Shown here: positions 6,348 to 14,340 of the stretch, piece by piece
Numbering within the stretch: position 1 is the stretch's first letter
Layout of the letters: each line of letters opens with the position of its first letter
Source: DASQUK01 sp035697145
GTDB lineage: Bacteria; Actinomycetota; Acidimicrobiia; Acidimicrobiales; VFJN01
DNA length: 24,518 nucleotides
Reading direction: 5' to 3'
Assembly (NCBI GenBank): GCA_035697145.1
Contig: DASSDL010000204.1
Coordinates: forward strand, 1-24,518
Notes under the pieces: model-generated
Told to the model about the DNA's origin: nothing
The model's database searches: none
What the model saw: only the letters and a program-made list of their open reading frames with translations
Made by a program: the position numbers and the translations under genes

Positions 6348-7276
6348 TGGGCCTCCTCGCGCACCTGCTCCTCGGCCTCGATCGCTTGCTCCGCCTCGGC
6401 CAGCTGCTGGTCCTGCTCGGCGCGATCCAGCGGTGTGCCGTGGTGTGCGCCGAGGTAGGCGTCGATGACCCGCGGGTTGGTCACGATCGAGGAGTGGCGA
6501 CCCTCGGCGATCAGGAGGCCCTCGCTCATAACCACGACCCAGTCGCTGATGGTCCGCACCACGTCCATGTCGTGTTCGATGAACAGCACCGTAAGACCCT
6601 CTTCGCGGAGCCCCTCGACGTGCCCGATGATGGATTGGGCGAGCGCCGGGTTCACACCCGCCATCGGCTCGTCGAGCATCACCAGTTGGGGCTGCACCAT
6701 CAGGGCGCGGGCCATCTCCAGCAGCTTGCGCTGGCCGCCGGAGAGCGTGCCGGCAAACTCGTTGCGCATATGGGCGAGGTTGAACCGTTCGAGCAGCCCC
6801 TCGGCCCGCTCCTCGATCTCCTGCTCCTGCTTGCGCCATACGGGGCGCAGCAGCGCCCGGAAGAAGTTCTCGCCCACCTGATCCGTCGCGCCCAGCTTCA
6901 TGTTCTCGATCACGGTGAGGCGGGACAGCGCCTTGGTGAGCTGGAACGTCCGCACCATGCCGCGGCGCGCCACACGGTGCCCCACCAGGCCGGTGATGTC
7001 CTCACCGTCGAACGACCAGGTCCCCGTGTTGGCATGGTCGAACCCAGTGAGGACGTTGAAGAAGGTCGTCTTACCCGCGCCGTTGGGCCCGATGAGCGCG
7101 GTGATCGACCCGCGCTGGATCTCGAAGTGGTCGACGTTTACCGCCATCAGCCCGCCGAAGCGGCGGGTGACGCTGTCGGCAACGAGGATGGGATCGGGCT
7201 TGCGCGAGCCCGGCTCCTCGGACACCGCCTCGAACGGGTCGACTGGGACCTTGGTGAACGCCGCGCCGGTGCTCAT
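6344..7276 (-). CDS. livG: Liv-type ABC transporter ATP-binding protein LivG
   Basis: This 310-residue protein is the first ATPase of the Liv importer. Walker A is GPNGAGKTT, the Q-loop region is RTFQLTKALSRLTV, the signature is LSGGQRK, Walker B is LVMLDEPMAGVNP and the switch His is in FIEHDMDVV. The usual LivG is roughly 250-260 residues; the extra length here is about 30 residues before the ABC domain and a Glu/Ala/Gln-rich C-terminal tail (from about residue 283) likely to be helical or disordered. Its ATG overlaps the livM stop (ATGA), so it is translationally coupled on both sides. Confidence 0.93.
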   Translation of the reverse strand: MSTGAAFTKVPVDPFEAVSEEPGSRKPDPILVADSVTRRFGGLMAVNVDHFEIQRGSITALIGPNGAGKTTFFNVLTGFDHANTGTWSFDGEDITGLVGHRVARRGMVRTFQLTKALSRLTVIENMKLGATDQVGENFFRALLRPVWRKQEQEIEERAEGLLERFNLAHMRNEFAGTLSGGQRKLLEMARALMVQPQLVMLDEPMAGVNPALAQSIIGHVEGLREEGLTVLFIEHDMDVVRTISDWVVVMSEGLLIAEGRHSSIVTNPRVIDAYLGAHHGTPLDRAEQDQQLAEAEQAIEAEEQVREEAQ

Positions 7277-8265
7277 CGTTCATCCAACATGAGCTCGTTT
7301 CGATCGCCGAAGATGCCCTGAGGTCGGAAGATCATCAGCAACACCAGGCCGAGGCCGACCAGCATCAGGCGTACCTGGGCGACCTGGTTGGTGCTGATCA
7401 GATCGCTCGAGATGTAATCGTTCTCCACGAGCCCGGTGAGAACCTCCTCGGTGAAGACGATCAGTCCCCACAGGATCATCGATCCCACCACCGGTCCCCA
7501 GATGCGTGCCGCCCCCCCGAGGATGAGCGCGACGTACGCGTAGAAGGTCTGCGCCGGCGTGAAGTTGCCGGGAATGGTCGATCCCTGCTGTATGACCAGG
7601 TACATGCCCGCGAAGGCACCGATCACGCCACCCACGATCAGGCTCTGCATCTTGTACGCGAACACGTTCTTGCCCAGCGCCCTGACCGCATCCTCGTCCT
7701 CCCGGATCGCTTTCACGACGCGGCCCCAGGGGCTACGCATCAACAGCCAGACCAGGAGCACGGCCAGGAGCACCAACGACCATCCGACGACGATGTTCCA
7801 GGTGGCGCCGGCGTTGAACTTGAGGAACCCGAACCCATAGCTGCCCGCGGAGAAGGGGTTGAGATCGGTGAAGTCGTCGTTGTAGCCCGACAGCCCGTCG
7901 GACCCACCCGTGAAGTCGCGGAATGACGGTGCCATGATCGTCAAGCGCAGGATCTCGCCAGTGGCGATGGTGACGATGGCGAGGTAGTCGGCCCGCAGGC
8001 GGAGGGTGGGTACGCCCAGCAGGGCGGCGAGCACGACGGCGGCGCCGACGCCGATGAGCACGCCGACCCAGAGCGGCACGCCGAACTCCAGCACGCTGAT
8101 GGCCACCCCGTAGGCACCCACGGCCATGAAGGCGACCTGGCCGAAGTTCAGCAGCCCGGTGTAGCCGAAGTGGACGTTGAGCCCGATGGCGGCCAGTGCG
8201 AACACCGCAGTAAGCGGCCGGATCATCTGGGAGATCGAGTTGTCGAGAATCGTGCCCCAATCCAT
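7273..8265 (-). CDS. livM: Liv-type ABC transporter permease LivM
   Basis: This 330-residue polytopic membrane protein is one of two permease subunits. The family motif is clear in NVHFGYTGLLNFGQVAFMAVGAYG (residues about 29-52, read here as two adjoining segments), and the EAA-like loop in WGRVVKAIREDEDAVRALGKN. It ends in RPQGIFGDRNELMLDER, as expected for a LivM C terminus. The ATG at 8265 follows a G-rich Shine-Dalgarno and sits 10 bases after the livH stop. No extra domain is seen. Confidence 0.92.
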   Translation of the reverse strand: MDWGTILDNSISQMIRPLTAVFALAAIGLNVHFGYTGLLNFGQVAFMAVGAYGVAISVLEFGVPLWVGVLIGVGAAVVLAALLGVPTLRLRADYLAIVTIATGEILRLTIMAPSFRDFTGGSDGLSGYNDDFTDLNPFSAGSYGFGFLKFNAGATWNIVVGWSLVLLAVLLVWLLMRSPWGRVVKAIREDEDAVRALGKNVFAYKMQSLIVGGVIGAFAGMYLVIQQGSTIPGNFTPAQTFYAYVALILGGAARIWGPVVGSMILWGLIVFTEEVLTGLVENDYISSDLISTNQVAQVRLMLVGLGLVLLMIFRPQGIFGDRNELMLDER

Positions 8266-8275
8266 GGCGCGCCCC

Positions 8276-9598
8276 CTACCCCACCCGTTCCGCTTGGCCC
8301 AGGATGCCCTGTGGTCGCACCAGCAGGATCGCCACCAGGATGCTCAAGGCGACGACCGTCTTGAACTCCGACGGGATCCAGAGGGTCGACAACTCGACGG
8401 CGACGCCCACCACCAGGCTGCCGACCAACGCGCCGTAGGCGGAGCCCAAGCCGCCCAGCACCACCCCCGCGAACATCAACAGCAGCAGCTGGAACCCCAT
8501 CTGCCACGTCACCTCCTGCGACAGGCCGTGGAGGATCCCGCCGAACGCCGCCAGCCCGGCGCCCGCCGCCCACACGAAGTTGATGACCCGGTCGACGTCG
8601 ATGCCCGACGACTCCGCGAGGTCACGGTTGTCGGACACCGCCCGCATCGCCTTGCCCATGCGGCTCCGCTGGATGAACAGGGCCACACCGAGCAGCACGA
8701 TCACCGAGATCACGATCGTCCACAGATCGCGCGGCACGATGCGCAGAGGTCCGAACTCCCAGCTGATCTGCTCGGTGAACTCCCGGTAGCCGCGCGGGAA
8801 GCCCGTGAACTGGAACAGGAAGATGTAACGCACCAGGAGCCCCACGCCGATGCTGATCACCATCATGGCGATGAGGCCCGTGCCCCGGTTGCGCAACGGC
8901 CGCCAGAAGCCGCGGTCGACCAGCGACCCCGTGAGGGCGGCTATCGCGATGGCGAGCGGGGCGGCCACCAACATCGGCCAGCCGATGGTGACATTGAAGA
9001 TGAAGGCGATGATCGCCCCGTAGGTCACCAGCTCCCCGTGCGCGAAGTTCACCAGCCCGGTCGTGCCGAAGATCAGCGAGAGGCCGATGGCGGCCATCCC
9101 GAGCACCAGGCCGAAGCGGATGCCCTGGACGCTGAGCCGCACGAAGCGATCGAAACCCGAGGCCACCTCGCGGCCGCCGAAACCGGCCGTCAGCGCGAAC
9201 AGCACGGCCCGGGCACGCCCGGCACTCATCTCGAACGTGAGGGTGGTGCGGTCCTCGTCCTGCAGCGACACCCCCTCGGGCAGCGTGTCGGGGTCGATCG
9301 TGACCGTGTAGCGGCCCGGACCCGGCAGCGCGACCTCCCACTCGCCGTCCTCGTCGCTGGCGACGGTGTCGACCTCCTGGCCGTCGGCGGTCTCGACGGT
9401 GATGTCCACCCCCTCGGCAAACTCGTCTTCGCCGCTCTCGGCCTCGTAGCGCAGCGTGCCGCGGACGACCTCGCCGCCGCCCTGGTCGCCACCCGCCGGC
9501 TCCTGCTGTGCCCGAGCGCCGGTCTGTGGCGCGCGTGACACCAGCGCGAGTGTGATGAGCGCACTCGCGGCGAGCAACACCGCCACGGCCTTCCTCAT
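8276..9598 (-). CDS. livH: Liv-type ABC permease LivH with N-terminal extracytoplasmic domain
   Basis: This 440-residue protein is a LivH permease fused to an unusual N-terminal region. Residues 4-20 are a signal or anchor helix; 31-42 are a Gln/Gly-rich linker; about 44-125 look like an all-beta, Ig-like or carboxypeptidase-regulatory-like domain (GTLRYEAES, DGEWEVALPGPGRYTVTID, a strongly acidic segment). From about residue 155 the classic LivH sequence begins (GIRFGLVLGMAAIGLSLIFG, then TTGLVNFAHGELVTYGA) and ends RPQGILGQAERVG. Standard LivH is close to 300 residues. ATG 9598 is chosen over upstream starts because GGAGGG lies just before it and it begins the signal helix. It is the first gene of the operon. 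The extra domain may touch the substrate-binding lipoprotein, which is inference. Confidence 0.9.
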   Translation of the reverse strand: MRKAVAVLLAASALITLALVSRAPQTGARAQQEPAGGDQGGGEVVRGTLRYEAESGEDEFAEGVDITVETADGQEVDTVASDEDGEWEVALPGPGRYTVTIDPDTLPEGVSLQDEDRTTLTFEMSAGRARAVLFALTAGFGGREVASGFDRFVRLSVQGIRFGLVLGMAAIGLSLIFGTTGLVNFAHGELVTYGAIIAFIFNVTIGWPMLVAAPLAIAIAALTGSLVDRGFWRPLRNRGTGLIAMMVISIGVGLLVRYIFLFQFTGFPRGYREFTEQISWEFGPLRIVPRDLWTIVISVIVLLGVALFIQRSRMGKAMRAVSDNRDLAESSGIDVDRVINFVWAAGAGLAAFGGILHGLSQEVTWQMGFQLLLLMFAGVVLGGLGSAYGALVGSLVVGVAVELSTLWIPSEFKTVVALSILVAILLVRPQGILGQAERVG

Positions 9599-9623
9599 CG
9601 ACCCTCCCTCCATACGGGCGGGC

Positions 9624-9629
9624 ATTGTA
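9624..9629 (-). promoter_or_regulatory. Candidate -10 box of the livHMGF operon
   Basis: On the minus strand TACAAT lies 25 bases upstream of the livH ATG and matches the actinobacterial TAnnnT consensus. GACTTG at 17-bp spacing is a weak -35. A near palindrome TGGAC-AG-GTCCA lies between the two and could be an operator. The rest of the 192-bp gap to hemQ shows nothing else I can name. Confidence 0.45.
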
Positions 9630-9790
9630 GGTGGACCTGTCCAACGCAAGTCTATTTCTCGCCACTGCGGGCGGCATGGTTCACACATGTGCCCGACCCT
9701 GAGGCGAGGCCGCGGACGATTTGCGCACCAGGCAAGCCAGTGGGGACGCGATCCGAGCGTCGATCGGCCGCGGCGTTGACGCGCGGTTTC

Positions 9791-10477
9791 TCAGTCACCC
9801 ACGCCGACCGCCGCGAGCACCTCGTCGAGGGTGCCCACGACGCCGGTGACGAACGGCCCGAACTCCGCGTACCGGGCCGATGCCTCGTCGAAGCGCATCG
9901 TGTAGACGCACTGCTTGAGGTCGTCGGGATGGACGGCGAAGAGCGTGACACCCCACTCGTGGTCGTCGATCCCAGTGGAACCCGTGACGAGTTGGAGCAC
10001 GCGCCCCGCGAACGTGCGGCCCACGCCTCCATGTCCGACCATCAGCTGCTCGCGCGCTTCGTACGGCAGCGCGTACCAGTTGTGCTCCGGCCCACGGCGC
10101 TTGGACATCGGATAGAAGCAGAACGCCGGCTTTCCCTCGGGCGGTAGCTGCGGGTAGAGCCGGGCCTGCTTGCGCTCGTCGGGCATGCCCTCGGCGTACT
10201 CGGACACCTCGGTCAGCGACACGTAGCTGTCGACGACGTCCAGGCCGGCGGCGGCGAGTTCCGTCTGGAAGCGGCGCAGCCGCCAGAGATCGGGACCGAG
10301 CGCCAGCAGACAGAGATCGGCCTTGTGCCCGAGGACCGCGACCGGGACGACCTGGTGCTCGTCCGCCTCCAGCGCCTTGACGGCCGCGGCGATGGCGCCG
10401 GCGTCGGCCCGTGGTGTGGCGGCGCAGAACAGGTGCACCACGTTCCAGCCGGTGGTGGGTGAGAGCGGACCAGGCAC
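9791..10477 (-). CDS. hemQ: Coproheme decarboxylase HemQ (ChdC)
   Basis: This 228-residue protein of the chlorite dismutase family converts coproheme to haem b with hydrogen peroxide, the last step of the coproporphyrin-dependent route. Catalytic Tyr is Y122 with K126 in YPMSKRR; the proximal haem ligand is H149 in GHGGVGR; Q162 falls exactly where Firmicute HemQ has its distal Gln, and a chlorite dismutase would have Arg. VTGSTGIDDHEWGVTLF is a HemQ-type stretch. The start is GTG 10477: there is no Shine-Dalgarno, but TAGCCT (10484-10489) lies six bases upstream, which fits a leaderless transcript. It diverges from a small lipoprotein gene across 54 bp. No other haem gene is present in the window. 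Confidence 0.92.
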   Translation of the reverse strand: MPGPLSPTTGWNVVHLFCAATPRADAGAIAAAVKALEADEHQVVPVAVLGHKADLCLLALGPDLWRLRRFQTELAAAGLDVVDSYVSLTEVSEYAEGMPDERKQARLYPQLPPEGKPAFCFYPMSKRRGPEHNWYALPYEAREQLMVGHGGVGRTFAGRVLQLVTGSTGIDDHEWGVTLFAVHPDDLKQCVYTMRFDEASARYAEFGPFVTGVVGTLDEVLAAVGVGD

Positions 10478-10483
10478 GACGCG

Positions 10484-10489
10484 AGGCTA
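10484..10489 (-). promoter_or_regulatory. Candidate -10 box for leaderless hemQ
   Basis: TAGCCT on the minus strand ends six bases before the GTG of hemQ, so transcription would start at or next to the start codon. No Shine-Dalgarno is present. Confidence 0.5.
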
Positions 10490-10531
10490 CCGGCGTCGGA
10501 CTGCCGCGCCGGACCGTGCCACACTGCCCTG

Positions 10532-11101
10532 ATGCACTGGGTGCCGGCCGCGGCCGTGATCGCAAGCGTGACCACCGTCGCCGCCGTCGTGTCCGCGTGC
10601 GGCGACTCCGAGCCGACGACGAGAGAGGCGGCATCGTCGCAGACCGCGACGCAGGTGTGCGGGATGCTCCGGCGTTGGAACAACGACATGGCTGATGTCA
10701 TCAACAGCACGTCCGACGCGATCACCGACGCCGACGACCCGGAGACAGCCAACGGCACGCTCCTCGACGGGTTCGACGATCTGATCCAGCTGGCCGAAGA
10801 ACACCGGGCCGAGGTCGACGATCTCGAGCTTCCGGTGAGCAACGAGCGCGATCGGCTGCTCGAGGACCTGCGGGGCGGCGCCGACAAGGCCATCGCCGCT
10901 CTGGACCAGGAGCGCACCGAAATCGAGGATCTGCCGCCGATCACGGTGTCGGAGCAACGGGGCGTGCTCGGGAGCGCCTTCATCGCCATCGAGCGGGCGG
11001 GATCGGTCGTGGAGCCCGCGATCGGCACCTATGAAGACGAGGACCTGAAGGCCGCGTTCGCCGCCGACGACGGCTGCGAGCACGTCATCCAACCCTTCTG
11101 A
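10532..11101 (+). CDS. Putative lipoprotein of unknown function
   Basis: This 189-residue protein has a lipoprotein signal: a hydrophobic stretch of Ala/Val/Thr and a lipobox ending VVSAC, with C23 as the modified residue. The mature part is acidic and looks like a helical bundle with many Asp, Glu, Leu and Ala; two further cysteines (C43 and one six residues from the end) could form a disulfide. I recognise no family. The ATG at 10532 has no Shine-Dalgarno; CACACT lies six bases before it, suggesting a leaderless transcript. It diverges from hemQ, and similar small helical lipoproteins of actinobacteria are generally of unknown role. A link to haem metabolism would be only positional. Confidence 0.75.
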   Translation: MHWVPAAAVIASVTTVAAVVSACGDSEPTTREAASSQTATQVCGMLRRWNNDMADVINSTSDAITDADDPETANGTLLDGFDDLIQLAEEHRAEVDDLELPVSNERDRLLEDLRGGADKAIAALDQERTEIEDLPPITVSEQRGVLGSAFIAIERAGSVVEPAIGTYEDEDLKAAFAADDGCEHVIQPF

Positions 11102-11102
11102 A

Positions 11103-11112
11103 CACAGCTGTG
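11103..11112. other. Palindrome between convergent genes
   Basis: CACAGCTGTG lies in the 21-bp gap between the lipoprotein gene and the end of the molybdopterin oxidoreductase gene. It is short for a terminator, and its role is unclear. Confidence 0.3.
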
Positions 11113-11122
11113 CACGGGCGGA

Positions 11123-13369
11123 TCAGGTGAGCTCGGCCGTGCCGAGCGGCTCGACGGTCACCACCGCGTTGTAGTCGGGCACCTTCGACGCCGGCTCCCG
11201 ACGATCGGGGCCGCCGGCGATCAGCACGTTGCTCTCGGGCCAGTGGACCTGCAGCGTGCGGGCGGGCAGCCGGGCCACGGTCACGGTGCACTCGAGGTCG
11301 CCGGTCTCGGATCGGAGCCGCACCCGGTCGCCGGCAGCCACGCCGAGGGCGGCGGCGTCGGCGGCGTCCATGAACACGGCATCGCGCCCGGCGCCGGTCA
11401 GGGGATCGATCTGGCCGTGCACCATCGAGTTGAACTGCTTGCCCCGCCGCGTGGACAGTACGAACGAACCGTCGGGCACCTGCGGCTCGGCGGGCTCGAG
11501 CGGCGTGAACCGGCCCCGCCCCGACGGCGTGGGGAACGCCCCACCCACCGCCAGGTGTCGGCCGCCCCATTGGACGGCGTCGCCGGTGTCGGCCAGCGTC
11601 TCGATGCCGGCGTACAGCGGCACCACCTCGGCGATCTCCCGCCGCAGGTGAGCGTTGTCGGGCCACGAGAACGCCCCACGCAGCTCGGGCCGCACTCGGT
11701 TGACCACGTCGGCGAACAGTCGCCACTCGCTGCGGGCCTCGCCCACCCGGCGGGGGATCTCCGGGCTGAACACGATGCGCCGCTCCGTGGTGGTCTCGGT
11801 GCCTCCGCCCTCCTGCTCGTACCGCGTGGTGACCGGCAGCAAGACCACGTCGTCACCCTCCACCAGCATCTGCCGCGTCACGACCACGTCCTGGTGGACC
11901 CGGAGCGGGACCCGGCCCAGCGCCGCCTCCACCGCGCGCGGGTCGGGCAGGACGTCGAGGAAGTTGCCGCCCGACATCCACAAGACGTCGACCTCGCCGC
12001 GGCCGGCGGCCTCGACCATCTCGGGGGCCGTGAGCCCCGGCCGGTCGGGCACCGGGAACCCCCAGGTGGCGGCCAGGGTGGCGGCGTGGTCGGGGTCTAC
12101 GGGCAGGCCCCCGGGCAGGGCGGTGGCGTAGGCGCCCATCTCGGCGCCGCCCTGTACGCCGGAGTGGCCGCGGATGGGCATGAGGCCCACCCCGTCGCGC
12201 CCGACGCCTCCCTGCGCCAGGGCCAGGTTGACGATCCCTCGCACCGTCTCGGCCGCGTCCCGGTGATGGGTGATGCCCATCGACCACACGTGGATCGCTC
12301 CCCCGGCCTGCGCCAGCTCGTCGACGAACGACTCCAACGTGGGCCGGTCGACCCCGGCCAAGGCAAGCAGGTGGTCGGGGTCCTGGCCGGCCAGCGCCGC
12401 CGCCACCTCGTCGAAGCCCTCAGCGTGGGCCTCGATGAAGGGCCGGTCCACCGCGTCGCGGGCGATCAGTCGCTGCAGCGCGGCGTTGGCCAGGGCCACG
12501 TCGCCGCCCGGACGCACCGGGACGTGGAGGTCGCACATCTTGGTGCCGAACAGAGCCGATTCCACGTTGGACGGCACCCAGTACCGCTCGAGCCCGGGCT
12601 CCAGGTAGGGGTTGACGACCACGACGCGGCAGCCCCGCCGGCGCGCCAGGTACAGGTACTTCATGAACACCGGCTGGTTGTTGGCCGGGTTCGATCCCCA
12701 GAGCACGACGAGCGGCGCCTCGATCACGTCCTGGAACGAGCAGGTGGTGGCGGCCACGCCGACGGTCTGCTTCAGGCCTACGGTCGAGGGGGCGTGGCAG
12801 ACCCGGGCCGCCGAGTCGATGTTGGCGATCCCCAGCGCCCGGGTTGCCTTGGCGGCCACGTAGTAGGTCTCGTTCGTGATGCCGCGACTGGTCAGGTAGA
12901 GCGCCGTGCGCTCGGGGGTCGTGGCGCGCAGGCCGCCCGCCAGCACCGACAGTGCCTCGTCCCACGACACCCGGCGGAACCCGGCCTCGCCCCGGCGGCG
13001 GCGCATGGGATGTCCCAGCCGTCCCAGCGCCCGGAGCTGGCCGCCTCTCCGCGACTGCAGCGGCGCCACCTCGGAGAGCACCAGGGGATCGATGGCGTCG
13101 GCGGTGTTGAGCTCGAGCAGTTCGAGGCGCGTGGTGCACAGATGGACGCCGTCGATGGTCCAGTCGTGGAGGCCGGCAACACCCAGAGCACAGCCGTCGC
13201 ATGCGCCCTTGGTCAGGACCTGGTAGGCGTAGGCCGGATGGGCGCGATTGGCCCAGGCCACCCGGGCCATGTCGCGGTAGTGGTTGGGCTTCTGCTCACC
13301 CAGGCCGTTGGGCCGCCAACCGGCCCACAGCTTCGGTTTCCAGCCCGTGAACTGCTCGCGCAGGCTCAC
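11123..13369 (-). CDS. Formate dehydrogenase-like molybdopterin oxidoreductase (FdhF/YdeP type)
   Basis: This 748-residue protein belongs to the bis-MGD molybdenum/tungsten enzymes, of the soluble FdhF/YdeP group. Near the N terminus are C57, C60 and C78 (CDGCALG...HLC), a Cys set short of the four-Cys motif that binds the usual 4Fe-4S cluster. C191 in ARVCHAPSTVG sits where formate dehydrogenases carry the Mo-ligating Cys or Sec. Later regions are the cofactor folds (VVLWGSNPANN, MPIRGHSGVQGG, LSTRRGKQFNSM) and a C-terminal domain that closes over the cofactor (KVPDYNAVVTV). Start GTG 13369 follows the fdhD stop by two bases. The fdhD neighbour supports formate dehydrogenase-type maturation, but no electron-transfer subunit is present, so substrate and acceptor are unknown. 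Confidence 0.88.
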   Translation of the reverse strand: MSLREQFTGWKPKLWAGWRPNGLGEQKPNHYRDMARVAWANRAHPAYAYQVLTKGACDGCALGVAGLHDWTIDGVHLCTTRLELLELNTADAIDPLVLSEVAPLQSRRGGQLRALGRLGHPMRRRRGEAGFRRVSWDEALSVLAGGLRATTPERTALYLTSRGITNETYYVAAKATRALGIANIDSAARVCHAPSTVGLKQTVGVAATTCSFQDVIEAPLVVLWGSNPANNQPVFMKYLYLARRRGCRVVVVNPYLEPGLERYWVPSNVESALFGTKMCDLHVPVRPGGDVALANAALQRLIARDAVDRPFIEAHAEGFDEVAAALAGQDPDHLLALAGVDRPTLESFVDELAQAGGAIHVWSMGITHHRDAAETVRGIVNLALAQGGVGRDGVGLMPIRGHSGVQGGAEMGAYATALPGGLPVDPDHAATLAATWGFPVPDRPGLTAPEMVEAAGRGEVDVLWMSGGNFLDVLPDPRAVEAALGRVPLRVHQDVVVTRQMLVEGDDVVLLPVTTRYEQEGGGTETTTERRIVFSPEIPRRVGEARSEWRLFADVVNRVRPELRGAFSWPDNAHLRREIAEVVPLYAGIETLADTGDAVQWGGRHLAVGGAFPTPSGRGRFTPLEPAEPQVPDGSFVLSTRRGKQFNSMVHGQIDPLTGAGRDAVFMDAADAAALGVAAGDRVRLRSETGDLECTVTVARLPARTLQVHWPESNVLIAGGPDRREPASKVPDYNAVVTVEPLGTAELT

Positions 13370-13371
13370 AG

Positions 13372-14226
13372 CTAGCCGTCCGAGGACATCGCGGCACTAG
13401 GGCGGACGGAGGTTTCCGCCTCCCGGACCAGCTCTTCCGGTGCGTAGACGTTGAGGCGCCCTCCGCGTGCGAAACCGCACAGCGTCATCCCGGCCAGGCG
13501 GGCGGCGCTCACCGCCAGAGATGAAGGGGCGCTGACGGCCACAACGGTCGAGAAGCCGGCGGCCCACGCCTTTTGCACGATCTCGAAGCTGGCCCGTCCG
13601 CTCACGTAGAGACCCATCCCGGTGGCCGGGAGTCGGTCGTCGAGCAGGAACCGCCCCACGACCTTGTCGACGGCATTGTGCCGACCGATGTCCTCACGGG
13701 CGAGCAAGGGGGTGCCGCTGCGGTCGAAAGCCACCGCCGCATGCACGGCCCCGGTGGCGTAGAACAGCTGCTGGGTGGACGTGACCGTGTCTGGCACCCG
13801 CGCCAGCACGTCGAGCGAGAACGGTGCCGTCGCCGGCAACGCATGGAGCCGCTCGCGCAGCTCGTCGATGGCGGTGGTGCCGCACATACCGCACGCGGAC
13901 GTGATGGTGGTCAGGCGTGGGCGCGGAAGGGGCGCGACGCCGCCGGTCTCGACCGTGACGACGTTGAACTCGCTCTCCACCGCGGAACCCGTCCCGCAGT
14001 ACCGGCACTGACGAACAGGCACCTGTGGCCCCAGGAGCCCCTCGGTGAAGCAGAAGCCGGCCGCCAGCTCGAAGTCGTGGCCCGGGGTGCGCATCGTCGT
14101 CGACACCAGCACGCCGTCGAGCTGGATCTCGAGCGGTTCCTCGACGATCAGTTGGTCGGGCTGGCGCGTCACGCCGCTTCCGTCGTAGCGATGCGTGAGC
14201 ACCTTGGCGGTACGCCCCCGTGACAC
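13372..14226 (-). CDS. fdhD: Formate dehydrogenase sulfurtransferase FdhD
   Basis: This 284-residue maturation factor passes sulfur from a cysteine desulfurase to bis-MGD before its insertion into formate dehydrogenase. The functional CxxC is C112-C115 in SACGMCGT; a second CxxC (C74, C77 in CRYCG) is also present. Family blocks are VEEPLEIQLDG, TPGHDFELAAGFCFTEG, REDIGRHNAVDKVVG, and SGRASFEIVQKAWAAG. I place the start at GTG 14226, which matches the usual distance to the EEPLEI block; AGGAG is directly adjacent, which is tight, so GTG 14202 is an alternative. A longer reading to 14301 would swallow a terminator-like hairpin. The gene comes two bases before the molybdopterin enzyme and is certainly its partner. 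Confidence 0.9.
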   Translation of the reverse strand: MSRGRTAKVLTHRYDGSGVTRQPDQLIVEEPLEIQLDGVLVSTTMRTPGHDFELAAGFCFTEGLLGPQVPVRQCRYCGTGSAVESEFNVVTVETGGVAPLPRPRLTTITSACGMCGTTAIDELRERLHALPATAPFSLDVLARVPDTVTSTQQLFYATGAVHAAVAFDRSGTPLLAREDIGRHNAVDKVVGRFLLDDRLPATGMGLYVSGRASFEIVQKAWAAGFSTVVAVSAPSSLAVSAARLAGMTLCGFARGGRLNVYAPEELVREAETSVRPSAAMSSDG

Positions 14227-14275
14227 CTCCTGAAGGGTACGGGTCGGTCGCAGACCGACGCCATCAGCGGCTCTA

Positions 14276-14293
14276 GTCGGCCGGCAGGCCGAC
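14276..14293 (-). terminator. Probable terminator of the nitrobindin-like gene
   Basis: GTCGGCC-GGCA-GGCCGAC is a perfect 7-bp stem located 48-65 bases after the stop of the nitrobindin-like gene and upstream of the chosen fdhD start. No U tract follows. Confidence 0.5.
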
Positions 14294-14340
14294 GCCGCCA
14301 CGGGCCGGCGGGCGGGGGTCGGGCTGGAGGGTATCCGTGG

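Noticed and set aside
6248..7321. 357-codon open frame antisense to livG
   Set aside because: It lies opposite intact ABC motifs and has no recognisable domain.
8177..9538. 453-codon open frame antisense to livH
   Set aside because: It is a charged, repetitive translation that mirrors the permease codons; no start signal or motif.
11243..13375. 710-codon open frame antisense to the molybdopterin enzyme
   Set aside because: The translation is rich in His, Gly, Arg and Val without any domain, while the other strand encodes a full oxidoreductase.
13372..14301. Longer fdhD start at GTG 14301
   Set aside because: The added residues have no family similarity and would cover a terminator-like hairpin at 14276-14293.
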